59,899 bases of DNA from Opitutales bacterium UBA2995 (GTDB taxonomy: Bacteria > Verrucomicrobiota > Verrucomicrobiia > Opitutales > UBA2995): positions 1-59,899 of the forward strand of contig DDZZ01000056.1 in assembly GCA_002346535.1 (NCBI GenBank), written 5' to 3'. The notes under the pieces were generated by a model, which saw only the letters and a list, made by a program, of their open reading frames with translations, was not told the origin of the DNA and ran no database searches. Within the stretch, counting starts at the first letter, position 1; each line of letters starts with the position of its first letter. Positions 17,365 to 25,986 of the stretch are shown one piece after another. Both the position numbers and the translations under genes were made by a program.

Positions 17365-18636
17365 TTAGTTGGTTGCAGGTCCCAAAATTAGTACTCCGTT
17401 TCCTCCGCCAAACCCAAAGCTGTTTTTCATGGCAGGAGCTTTTTTGATAGCAATTGGTTCGGCTCCGACAAGATTCAAATTACAATCGGGGTCCCTGTTT
17501 TCAATATTGAGGTTGGGTGGAACCATGCCCTTTTCGAGAGACAAGAGCGTTACCACACTTTCGAGTGCACCCGAAGCACCCAAAGTATGGCCAAAAAAAC
17601 TTTTGTTAGCTAGAGCAGGCACCTCATCCGTTCTATCGCTGAACACAATGCGAATAGACAGGCTTTCAATAGAATCGTTGCTTTTGGTTGCCGTGCCGTG
17701 GGTGTTGATATGACTAATTTCACCTGGCTCAACTCCGGCTTCGTCCAGTGCCATACGCATTGCTTTGGCTTGACCAATATGACTTGGACTCGTTATGTGT
17801 GAGGCGTCGGAGGATTCACCGTACCCCAAAATCTCACCCCGAATTGGAATTCCCCTTGAGGTGGCTTTTTCAAAAGATTCGAGGACCAGGGCTCCTGCAC
17901 CTTCCCCGAGTACTGTGCCGGCGCGGTCGATTGCGAATGGGCGACAAGCTTGTGTTGGATCCTCAATTTTTGAAAGGGCAGGAATATTATTCCAGACTCC
18001 GAAAAAGAACGGATCAAAAAATCCATCCGATCCACCGCAAAGGACAGTTTCTGCATAGCCATCCCTAATCATTCGAAAAGCGGTTCCTATGGCGTTAGTG
18101 GCTGAGGTGCAGGCTGAAACAACCATGTAATTAGTTCCCGTCAATTTGAACTGGAGGGATAGACCGGCAGATACAGCATTGTACATGCAGCGAGGTACGG
18201 TTGTAGGTCTCAGACCTCGTGGACCTTTTTCAAAAAATGCGGTGAAGGCGGTATGGTGGCTCTGCGCACATCCTTCCCCCGTTCCAAAGATTACAGACAC
18301 ATTCTGCTCATGGTAGGGCGGTTCATCGGAGATGACTTCAGCCTGCAGTAATGCCTTGTGCGCAGCTACCATCGCAAGATCTAAAGCTCGGTCTATGGGT
18401 CGTCGCTTAAGGGTTGCCAAGTGGTCTTCAATTAACCTTTCGGGAACCTCGGCGCCAATGCCTACTTTGTAATCTGAGGTATCAATAGACCGAAGTGGAC
18501 CTATGCCGGTCTTTCCAGCTACGAGGTTCTCCCAAACACTTTCTTCATCGATGCCCAGTGCAGATGCGATACCCAAGCCGCTAACCACTACACGTCGTCG
18601 ATTGAAATTCGATTCTGACTTTATTTCCGAAACCAT
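17365..18636 (-). CDS. Beta-ketoacyl-ACP synthase (FabF-like, divergent)
   Basis: 423 residues of the thiolase fold. The Cys-His-His triad is intact: C176 in VVSACTSATNAIG, H313 in NTHGTATK, H350 in NKSFFGHTLGASGALES. It condenses malonyl-ACP with an acyl primer. The active-site flanks differ from housekeeping FabF, and the linkage to a private ACP and an LpxL-type acyltransferase suggests a specialised chain-elongation role, as in aryl-polyene or unusual-lipid clusters. No ketoreductase or dehydratase is adjacent; these could be shared with core FAS or with the cluster at 46.6-54.8 kb. The first gene of the operon; upstream 18637-18912 holds no gene. Confidence 0.88.
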   Translation of the reverse strand: MVSEIKSESNFNRRRVVVSGLGIASALGIDEESVWENLVAGKTGIGPLRSIDTSDYKVGIGAEVPERLIEDHLATLKRRPIDRALDLAMVAAHKALLQAEVISDEPPYHEQNVSVIFGTGEGCAQSHHTAFTAFFEKGPRGLRPTTVPRCMYNAVSAGLSLQFKLTGTNYMVVSACTSATNAIGTAFRMIRDGYAETVLCGGSDGFFDPFFFGVWNNIPALSKIEDPTQACRPFAIDRAGTVLGEGAGALVLESFEKATSRGIPIRGEILGYGESSDASHITSPSHIGQAKAMRMALDEAGVEPGEISHINTHGTATKSNDSIESLSIRIVFSDRTDEVPALANKSFFGHTLGASGALESVVTLLSLEKGMVPPNLNIENRDPDCNLNLVGAEPIAIKKAPAMKNSFGFGGGNGVLILGPATN

Positions 18637-18912
18637 ACTATTAACCCGTTATGATTTGGCTCTCCGCAATTTGATTGGTTCCACCCTTAGGGAATGGAAA
18701 GCAGCAAGTGAAGGGGGATATTTCGCAAAGCACAAGGCTGTTTCTAAGGCTAATTTATCATTCAATTTGGGCTCCTAACCCTAGTAACTCGCTCGTTTTG
18801 GCATAATAAGATTGAAGTTATTTCCATTAAAAACTTTGGTTCCTATCCTCCGCGTATTGGCTCTTGAATCGACTCAAGGACCCGCTAAAGATGTGAGGAT
18901 ACTCCCTAAATT

Positions 18913-20802
18913 ATGAAACGAATTAGTGTTTTGTCTTTGCTGGGCCTTCTCTCGATTGTCCATGGACTTTACTCAATAGATAGACCTAATATTCTATGGC
19001 TGAGTGCCGAGGATATTAATGCTCACTTTGGCTGTTATGGGGATTCTCATGCCATAACTCCCTTCCTAGATAAGCTTGCATCCGAAGGTACTCGCTATAC
19101 CCATGCGTTTACGACAGCCGCTGTATGTGCACCCAATCGTAGCGGAATTATTACCGGCATGTATCAAACGACCTTAGGGACCCAACATATGCGGGGAAGA
19201 GCCAAATTGCCAGTGGCCATAAAACCATTTCCAACCTATTTACGGGATGCTGGTTACTATTGTACGAATAATAGTAAAGAAGACTATCAGTTCTATACCC
19301 CTGAAGGAACTTGGGATCTTTCCAGTTTCAATGCTCACTGGCGAAACCGTCCCAATTCAGACCAGCCCTTTTTTGCGGTATTTAATTTTGGGGGATGCCA
19401 CGAAAGCGGAATTGCCAGTATGAGGAAATATGAGCAGATAACCGAAAATCTAACGGCCGAGCAAAGACAGGATGCTTATGCGCTCACCACATTTCCACCC
19501 TATTATCCTGAAACTCCCAATGCCCGCGAGGATTGGAAGCGTTATTACGAGCTCATCACGGCAATGGACGCCTGGGTCGGAGACTTGATAGCCCAGCTCA
19601 AAGAAGATGGCCTCTACGAAAATACAATTATCTTTTTCTGGTCAGATCATGGAGTAGGCCTTCCACGTGCAAAACGATGGCTTTATGATACAGGAACACG
19701 TGTTCCATTGATTATTCGTATTCCTGAGCAATTTCGAACCGACCCCCAGGGGGTACCCGGGACAGTTACGAGTCAATTAGTAAGTTCGATAGATTTGGGG
19801 CCCACGGTTCTCAATCTAACGGGATTATCCATTCCGGAGATCATGCAAGGAAGACCCTTTTTGGGTAAAAACCTGTCTAAAGAACGGGCCTATGTCTTTG
19901 GAGCTCGTGATCGTATGGACGAACGTTACGACATCATTCGTATGGTACGCGATCGCCAGTACAAATACATTCGCAATTATGAGCCGCTGAAAACCTTTTA
20001 CCAATATATGAACACTCCTGAAAAGGGCGCTACTATGATTGATTTGAGGAAGCGGCATGAAGCAGGAAAGTTGAGTCAGCATGCCGATTACTTTTTTTCT
20101 CCCACCAAACCAGTTGAAGAACTCTATGATACATTTACGGACCCGCATGAGCTTAACAATTTAGCGGATGATCCGCGTTATGTCGGCACTTTGAAACGGC
20201 TGAGGCAGGCTCACCTCGCGTGGGTGAGAGAAACTCGGGATACAGGTTTGATAGCTGAGCCGATTATTTTGGAGCGGGAAAAAGTTCTTGGCAACCGGTA
20301 CGAAATACTGCGGCAAGGAGATGATGAAAGTTTATCAAACCGTATAGCTTATGCAGCGATTGCAGCGTCCAGTGGTGTTGAATCATTGCCTGTATTGATA
20401 AAAGCAGCTGAAGACATGGATTCAGCCGTACGTTATTGGGGTGCTGTTGGAATCGGAAACATCGGCAAAGAAGCCAAAAATGCAACCAAGCTTATGGAGG
20501 CTTCCCTGAAGGACCCATCTTCGGTCGTCAGAGTTGCGGCAGCGAGAGCCCTGGCTCGGCTGGGAATGCCAAAGAAAGCACTACCTGTCCTTACCAAGGA
20601 ATTAGAGGACGGTGAACAATGGGAACGCTTACACGCAGCCATCGTGCTGGATGAAATGGAAGAACAAGCCCGACCTGCATTGAAAGCCATGCACGCCGCT
20701 CTCATGCCTAGAAATGACTTGTATGCAAATGGAAAATACGTCGTTAGAGTGATAAACCGAGCCCTCAATCAATTAGAAGGAACTAATCGGACTGTTCCTT
20801 GA
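18913..20802 (+). CDS. Secreted sulfatase with C-terminal HEAT-like repeats
   Basis: 629 residues. Signal peptide at about 1-20, then the sulfatase domain from RPNILWLSAEDINAHFGCYG. The first metal pair is E33-D34 rather than D-D, as in heparan N-sulfatase-like groups. The formylglycine motif is C72-A-P-N-R76. FFWSDHGVGLPRAKRW holds the second metal site. From about residue 460 the chain changes to HEAT-like helical repeats (DMDSAVRYWGAVGIGNIG, then DPSSVVRVAAARALARLG and an EQWERLHAAIVLDEM segment). HEAT repeats usually bind proteins or glycans, so this may hold a partner or substrate. Single gene; substrate unknown. Confidence 0.9.
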   Translation: MKRISVLSLLGLLSIVHGLYSIDRPNILWLSAEDINAHFGCYGDSHAITPFLDKLASEGTRYTHAFTTAAVCAPNRSGIITGMYQTTLGTQHMRGRAKLPVAIKPFPTYLRDAGYYCTNNSKEDYQFYTPEGTWDLSSFNAHWRNRPNSDQPFFAVFNFGGCHESGIASMRKYEQITENLTAEQRQDAYALTTFPPYYPETPNAREDWKRYYELITAMDAWVGDLIAQLKEDGLYENTIIFFWSDHGVGLPRAKRWLYDTGTRVPLIIRIPEQFRTDPQGVPGTVTSQLVSSIDLGPTVLNLTGLSIPEIMQGRPFLGKNLSKERAYVFGARDRMDERYDIIRMVRDRQYKYIRNYEPLKTFYQYMNTPEKGATMIDLRKRHEAGKLSQHADYFFSPTKPVEELYDTFTDPHELNNLADDPRYVGTLKRLRQAHLAWVRETRDTGLIAEPIILEREKVLGNRYEILRQGDDESLSNRIAYAAIAASSGVESLPVLIKAAEDMDSAVRYWGAVGIGNIGKEAKNATKLMEASLKDPSSVVRVAAARALARLGMPKKALPVLTKELEDGEQWERLHAAIVLDEMEEQARPALKAMHAALMPRNDLYANGKYVVRVINRALNQLEGTNRTVP

Positions 20803-21336
20803 TTTCAGGAATAAATGAATCAGATTTGGGTAATCTTATTTATAAGGAAGAGATTTATGGAGATCCCGAGCTAGGCCGGTACAGGTAGCTGGCTTCTTCG
20901 CATATTTTCAGGGAGGTCCATTATTTCTGTGCAATTTTTGACTACCTCCTTTTCAAAAAACCATGGAAACCCTCTTCTTGGTTTATTGAAAAGGATTATT
21001 GGTAGTTTAGAATTGAATACGCTTTCCCATCTAGAAAGGGAAGAAGCGGTTCGAATCAATTTTGGGCATTTTAAAAGGAATAGACAGTTGATTAGAGCCT
21101 CCCGTCCCTTCATATATAGTCATCCTCAGTCCAGTATTATTAGTGAGATAAGATGGCGAGCCATCTATTCTCTTCAGGGCATCGGGATGATTGATGACCG
21201 ATGATTTTGAGACTTGCTCTAGCAGCCAATCAATCAATCTTTATTCATTGCTGGAAACAAAAACTGTTTTAAATCTGGGTTTTATATCAGAAATTAATTC
21301 ACCATTTCGAGGAGGAATTTCCAAGGTGCGGATTTC
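20803..21336. other. Gap between convergent sulfatase and gamma-glutamyltransferase genes
   Basis: 534 bases between two convergent genes. Short open stretches on both strands (for example 20929-21204 plus and 20871-21113 minus) overlap each other, lack ribosome sites and match nothing I know. No strong hairpin with a T-run is evident. It could contain decayed sequence. Confidence 0.3.
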
Positions 21337-22926
21337 TTAATATGACCCGGCAAATCCATCTTTTCGATGGTCGCTACTTCCACAATAACCTTGGTCCAGT
21401 TTGAAAATTCCCTGGTATCCTCCATAGAGGCCAAAGGAATCGTCGTTTACGATTCGATGGCCTCGATTGTGGAGTTCTTGAACTATATCCTTGTCGAATC
21501 CTTCCTCAAAGACTAATTCGAATTCCGGCGTAACAAACCAGCGTGGAGCATCAGATGAAGCTTGGGGATTCCAACCTTGATCGAGTATGCGGGTCAGCAC
21601 CTGTACATGGCCCTGCGGCTGCATATGACCGCCCATGACTCCAAAAGCGTAAAGAGGTCCGCTAGTATCAGTAACTATAGCCGGAATAATGGTATGGTAG
21701 GGGCGTTTTAAAGGACCAACTTCATTGGGATGCCCAGGGGACAAAGTGAAGCCTGCTCCTCTGTTCTGCATGGATATCCCGGTATCAGGAATAACAATAC
21801 CGGAGCCGAAACCCATAAAATTGGATTGTATGTAGGAAACCATTGTTCCTTCCCGGTCCGCGGCTGCCAGATAAACGGTACCATGATCTTGCAATACAGA
21901 ACTTTCAGCCAATTGAGCATAACGCATCGAAATCGACTTAGCTCGATTTTCGAGATATTCGGGACTTAAAAACCGTTCTGTGTTCGGGTTCAAAGTGTCA
22001 GGATCGCATATGTGTTGAAAAGCTTCTGCAAAACCCACCTTGATCGCTTCAATTTTTACATGGATTGAATTTGGGGACTCCGGATCCCATTTTTGAAGCG
22101 GAAAATATTCCAGGATTCCGAGTGCAATCAGTGCTACCAGTCCCTGGCCGTTTGGGGGAAGTTCATGGACTTTATACCCGCGATAACTGGTCGATACGGT
22201 TTCTACCCAGTTGCAGCGATGTCGTGCCAGATCTTCTAAGCTTAAACTTCCTCCGCTGGCTTCGGAATGCTTGACCATTTTTTTTGCTATCGTTCCGCGG
22301 TAAAATGAATCGCCTTTGGTTCCTGCAATTTCTTCCAAAGTATCTGCTTGAGCGGGGTTTTTAAAAACAGCTCCAGTGTTTGGTTTGAATCCTTTGGGTA
22401 ACCAGGCTGCGGCGAAGTGAGGGAAATCGGAATAAGCAGTTGTCGCTATCTGAAAAGATCTAGCCACTTTTTCGGATAACGGAAATCCATGGCGGGCATG
22501 ATGAATAGCCCCTTCAAAAAGGTTTTTGAACGATAATTTCCCAAACCGATTGTGAAGTGCCACCCACTGGCTTACCACGCCTGGTGTTGTTACAGTATCC
22601 CATCCCAGGACTGGCATGGATTTGTAGCGACTGAAATATTCGGGTGACCATTCAGCAGGTGATTTTCCTGAGGCATTCAAGCCGTATAATACTCCCTCTT
22701 TGGCTACAATTGAAAATCCATCGCCACCAATACCGTTTGAGCAAGGTTCGGTAACCGTTAATGTGATCGCTGCTGACAACGCAGCATCTATTGCATTTCC
22801 ACCTTTACGAAAACAATCGATTCCCGCTTCGGTTGCATGGGTTTCGGAGGTTGCGATGACATTTCCTCCATAAGCCAGATCCGGATGTGGATTTTTAGGG
22901 TCTTTCCAGTCGATTCTATTCACCAC
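21337..22926 (-). CDS. Gamma-glutamyltransferase family protein (cytoplasmic, YwrD-like)
   Basis: 529 residues of the Ntn-hydrolase GGT family. The N-terminal part has AIDAALSAAITLTVTEPCSN and GIGGDGF motifs. The autoprocessing and nucleophile threonine is T350 in DHGTVYLAAADREG, and the small-subunit motif GFGSGIVIPDTGISMQNRG follows. No signal peptide is seen, unlike classical periplasmic GGT, so it fits the YwrD-type cytoplasmic subgroup. It may hydrolyse or transfer gamma-glutamyl groups, or act on related amides such as cephalosporin-like or gamma-lactam substrates. Single gene on the minus strand; convergent with the sulfatase at 18913. Confidence 0.88.
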   Translation of the reverse strand: MVNRIDWKDPKNPHPDLAYGGNVIATSETHATEAGIDCFRKGGNAIDAALSAAITLTVTEPCSNGIGGDGFSIVAKEGVLYGLNASGKSPAEWSPEYFSRYKSMPVLGWDTVTTPGVVSQWVALHNRFGKLSFKNLFEGAIHHARHGFPLSEKVARSFQIATTAYSDFPHFAAAWLPKGFKPNTGAVFKNPAQADTLEEIAGTKGDSFYRGTIAKKMVKHSEASGGSLSLEDLARHRCNWVETVSTSYRGYKVHELPPNGQGLVALIALGILEYFPLQKWDPESPNSIHVKIEAIKVGFAEAFQHICDPDTLNPNTERFLSPEYLENRAKSISMRYAQLAESSVLQDHGTVYLAAADREGTMVSYIQSNFMGFGSGIVIPDTGISMQNRGAGFTLSPGHPNEVGPLKRPYHTIIPAIVTDTSGPLYAFGVMGGHMQPQGHVQVLTRILDQGWNPQASSDAPRWFVTPEFELVFEEGFDKDIVQELHNRGHRIVNDDSFGLYGGYQGIFKLDQGYCGSSDHRKDGFAGSY

Positions 22927-23360
22927 ACACCTAATGGGTGAATTGGAAGATTATGGCAATCTCAGGAATTTTGACTTTTTTTAAATGATTCTCAGCGCTC
23001 CATTCGGGAATAGGCGTCATTCACGAATTGCTGCACCTTCAGCACATCCTTGCAGTAACCTCGATCTTTTATTCACCAAAAGAAAGAATATCGGCTTCAG
23101 GTTCAAAGGCATACTTGGCACCAAGCATTTAGCGGAGTCAAGAAAGCCTTCCTGTATCGCCAAGTAGACATGCCATTGAATTTCGAGGAATTGAGGAGTG
23201 GTGAATAGTTTTAAAGTAAGACTTTTAAGGGTGGGACGGTAGAACTGGTTCTTAAACGCTTTACCAGGCAAATTAACCCTCTTTTATCGAGGTTTCCAGG
23301 GATTTATTGGAAAAGAGGAAAAGCCTCAAAATCCTTAAAAAGTCCAATGAAACAGCGCTT
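22927..23360. other. Gap upstream of the gamma-glutamyltransferase gene
   Basis: 434 bases that must carry the promoter of the gamma-glutamyltransferase gene and the 3' end of the peroxiredoxin transcript. Short open stretches (22985-23167 plus, 23017-23271 minus) are mutually overlapping and unlikely to be genes. I see no clear promoter, hairpin or repeat. Confidence 0.3.
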
Positions 23361-23837
23361 TTATCCCTGGATAGCTTCGAGAACTTCCTGAGCGTGTTGA
23401 TCGGGTTTCACTTTTGGCCAGATTTTTTCGATATTTCCCTCTGGATTGATCAAGAAAGTTATGCGATGCGTCCCCATAAACTCCCTGCCCATGAACTTTT
23501 TTAATCCCCAAACACCATAGTCGGTTACTATGGACTGATTTTCGTCAGCAAGGAGAGGGAAGGGCAGAGAAAATTTTTTAACAAATTTATCGTGTTTCTT
23601 TACTGAATCTGTGCTCACGCCCAAAACGACAGCTCCACTATTTTGCAATTCCTCCCAAGCATCGCGAAACCCACAAGCTTCCTTGGTGCATCCAGGTGTA
23701 TCGTCACGAGGGTAAAAATAGAGAACGATGTACTTACCCTTTAATTCGGCCAAGGTTATGTGCTTACCACCATCGGTCTCAGCGGAAAATTCAGGAGCTG
23801 TATCTCCCTCTTTAAGGGTGAGTTCCAGGCCAGGCAT
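23361..23837 (-). CDS. bcp: Thioredoxin-dependent thiol peroxidase (BCP / peroxiredoxin Q)
   Basis: 158 residues, full length for the family. The peroxidatic cysteine is C50 and the resolving cysteine C55 in YPRDDTPGCTKEACGFRD, the atypical 2-Cys arrangement of BCP. It reduces hydrogen peroxide and organic hydroperoxides using thioredoxin. Conserved GTHRITFLINPEGNI lies near the C-terminus. It begins 4 bases after the ankyrin lipoprotein stop, so the two share an operon. An ankyrin protein next to a peroxidase is a recurring pairing in bacteria (for example ankB next to catalase in Pseudomonas). Confidence 0.93.
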   Translation of the reverse strand: MPGLELTLKEGDTAPEFSAETDGGKHITLAELKGKYIVLYFYPRDDTPGCTKEACGFRDAWEELQNSGAVVLGVSTDSVKKHDKFVKKFSLPFPLLADENQSIVTDYGVWGLKKFMGREFMGTHRITFLINPEGNIEKIWPKVKPDQHAQEVLEAIQG

Positions 23838-23841
23838 TTAA

Positions 23842-24513
23842 TCAATCACTTAGGTTATCTAAAAAATCCGCTAATTCTTTGTGCCCGTTGTCTTTTGCAA
23901 AGGAAGCTGCTGTAGAACCATCAAGGTCTTTCAGTGCAGGGTCCGCTTTGTGGAGCAGGAGTAGCTCTACCACATCGCGATGCCCTTCAGCTGCTGCGAA
24001 CATTAAGGCGCTCCATTGTTCCTGGTTATCGACAAGATTGATCTTTGCTCCATTTTTAAGAAGCAGCTCGACCGTTTGAACATTTTTACCGGTTGAGGCA
24101 AACATGAGAGCTGTTCTCCCGGCCAGGTCACGAACATTGACATGAGTTCTTGCCTGCAACAAATCTTCCACAATGTCAGCATGACCATTGAAAGCTGCGA
24201 CCATGAGCATGGTTCTTTTGTTTTCATCCAATTGATTGGGGTCAGTACCCGTTTTCAGGGCCTGCTGGATAGTATCCCTATGACCGCTGAGCGCTGCTTG
24301 AATCGCAATCTCAAAGGGAATGGCCATGCGGTCGGATTTAACCTTCTTTTTGGTTACCGGGATCGGTTGTTCATTGAACTTTCTTGATGAAGTTTTTTCC
24401 TTTACCGAGCCAGTTCCTCCACAGCCGAAAAAAAATGAAATGCTCAAAACGACAATAAAAGTTTCAGCCAGGGTCAGGTTTCTGGACTTATTGAAGAAAA
24501 GATTCATAACCAA
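23842..24513 (-). CDS. Ankyrin-repeat lipoprotein
   Basis: 223 residues. An N-terminal hydrophobic segment ends in FFFGCGG, a plausible lipobox with the acylated cysteine near residue 31. About four ankyrin repeats fill residues 65-220; typical pieces are NKRTMLMVAAFNGHADIVED, DLAGRTALMFASTGKNVQTV, EQWSALMFAAAEGHRDVVEL and DLDGSTAASFAKDNGHKELA. It is expected on the periplasmic face of a membrane as a protein-binding factor. It is the promoter-proximal partner of bcp, which suggests a role in peroxide defence. An alternative start at the second ATG removes two residues. Confidence 0.85.
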   Translation of the reverse strand: MVMNLFFNKSRNLTLAETFIVVLSISFFFGCGGTGSVKEKTSSRKFNEQPIPVTKKKVKSDRMAIPFEIAIQAALSGHRDTIQQALKTGTDPNQLDENKRTMLMVAAFNGHADIVEDLLQARTHVNVRDLAGRTALMFASTGKNVQTVELLLKNGAKINLVDNQEQWSALMFAAAEGHRDVVELLLLHKADPALKDLDGSTAASFAKDNGHKELADFLDNLSD

Positions 24514-24588
24514 GTATTTCGGAATATCTTGTGCGGTTCACCATGGCTGACACGCTAATGTGGAAAGAGCAAGAACAGTTAAAGATGG

Positions 24589-24903
24589 GTGAAGGATTGC
24601 ATGCCAATTAGGGAAGTTATCCATATCGGCGAGATGGAGCCACTGATTGCGGAATTAAAGGAAGGTCGTGCTAAATGTAAATTTGGCGAACCGATTCATA
24701 AGTTGTTTGTGAAGCTCAAATTTTCAGATTTCAAGACCACTACGAAAGAAAAAATCGGACGGGATGTGGATCTTTGCGAATATATTCCTCTACTGGAGGG
24801 AGCATTTGTTAGAAGCTCCCTGGCAGTGAGGTTAATTGGGGTTGGAGTTCGCTTTGAGAGGTTTGGTGATCGGGGCAGCCGCCAGCTTGGACTATTTGCC
24901 TAG
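24589..24903 (+). pseudogene. C-terminal remnant of DNA polymerase IV (dinB)
   Basis: A 104-residue open stretch matching only the little-finger end of Y-family polymerases: LFVKLKFSDFKTTTKE corresponds to the VKLKF-DF-QTT-E segment of DinB, and SLAVRLIGVGVRFERFG with terminal RQLGLFA matches the family C-terminus. The catalytic palm, fingers and thumb (about 250 residues) are missing, and there is no credible start site. It is therefore a fragment of a lost dinB, next to another decayed gene at 24.9-25.4 kb. Confidence 0.7.
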
Positions 24904-24940
24904 CCTTGAAATTGGTAAAGGCCTTTTTCTCAAGTTGTGA

Positions 24941-25410
24941 TTGATGAGCAATTATTGCCTCTTATTTTTGCCATCATCCATGGAGTTAATTTACTCTCAT
25001 CTGGGATATGATGACTTATCCCAATCAATCGAAGAGTTGAGAAGTTTCATAGACACCATTCAAGCTGCCTCGCTACTAACTTTTGATGATTACCTGGACG
25101 ATCTTGGTATTCCGGAAAATCAACGTGACGAGGGAGATGATCCCGACTACGACGGGTTCCCAATATGTTGGAATATTTTCTAGGCCCGAACGCTTGGGAC
25201 ACGTCTTCTTTTTATAATCTTATAACTAGAATTGTTGATGATTATGGGACTGAGTATTTCGCGATTGAATAGACAAAATAACTGGGCCGGACACATAGTT
25301 TTGAAAGCGCAATTCAGTCGCTGCCCGATTTTAGAGCATTGAATGGATCTGTCGCATTTTCCACAGAATTTTTGGAAGAAAATTTGGATCGAGTAATAAT
25401 TCGATCATAA
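24941..25410 (+). pseudogene. Degenerate small gene of unknown function
   Basis: A protein-like reading continues through defects. The frame from ATG 24980 gives MELIYSHLGYDDLSQSIEEL and on to PDYDGFPI. A +/-1 shift near 25165 leads to MLEYFLGPNAWDTSSFYNLI and RIVDDYGTEYFAIE. Two in-frame stops follow (TAG at 25270, TAA a few codons on), and then SFESAIQSLPDFRALNGSVA and STEFLEENLDRVIIRS to a TAA at 25408. The last two segments share one frame. The acidic, soluble composition could suit an immunity-type or SMI1-like protein, but I do not recognise it. Confidence 0.45.
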
Positions 25411-25483
25411 ATTCAATTGTAATCGAGAAACGAGTTTTTCCGACTGACTCATAAATTGAATACGAAGTATTTTCGTCAGCTAT

Positions 25484-25957
25484 TTAGACAATTTTCAAGA
25501 TTTCGGCTTTTACGTTTGGGAGTTCAATTATTTCACCTGTCTGTTTTGATGCCACTGCTTCACCGAACGGCGAATACAGTGTCAAGATGGTAACTAGACA
25601 ACCATCGACTTCCACTTCAATCCCGCCGCCTCCGGGTCCTATAATGTACCAAGAGGATCCGCTCTTACTTTGAATTTCAAGTAGGGAGCCTAAGCCCACC
25701 TGCTTTGAAGGTGGTTGAATAAATTGTTGTGCCTTCAAAAGGTTAAATCCTTGAAGGGCATCTCCGAGCTCTTTAACGATTTGGGCCTGGCCTCCCGCCA
25801 GGTAGCTGGCTTCGAGACTTCTCGTATCGTACTTACCATCCGAATACGCCTCATCATCGGTAGCAGTATCAAAGGCCTCCTTTGATGCCTTTTTGCCGAT
25901 TTCAATTTCTTTTTTCAGTTTTTTGACGACCTGCTCGATGACCTTCCGCTTATCCAT
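25484..25957 (-). CDS. GreA/GreB-family transcription factor
   Basis: About 157 residues from the ATG at 25957 (an in-frame TTG at 25999 would add 14 and overlap the upstream gene by 13 bases). A helical N-terminal half (about 1-75) contains YSDGKYDTRSLEASYLAGGQ, a hallmark of a Gre-like subgroup. A C-terminal FKBP-like domain follows (VGLGSLLEIQSKSGSSWYII and SPFGEAVASKQTGEIIELPN). The long two-helix coiled coil of classical GreA, which enters the RNA polymerase secondary channel, is altered here. It probably binds RNA polymerase, but cleavage stimulation is not certain. It is coupled to the beta-CASP hydrolase gene upstream. Confidence 0.78.
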   Translation of the reverse strand: MDKRKVIEQVVKKLKKEIEIGKKASKEAFDTATDDEAYSDGKYDTRSLEASYLAGGQAQIVKELGDALQGFNLLKAQQFIQPPSKQVGLGSLLEIQSKSGSSWYIIGPGGGGIEVEVDGCLVTILTLYSPFGEAVASKQTGEIIELPNVKAEILKIV

Positions 25958-25986
25958 AATCAAACCATCGATTCTGGGTTTGGCAT

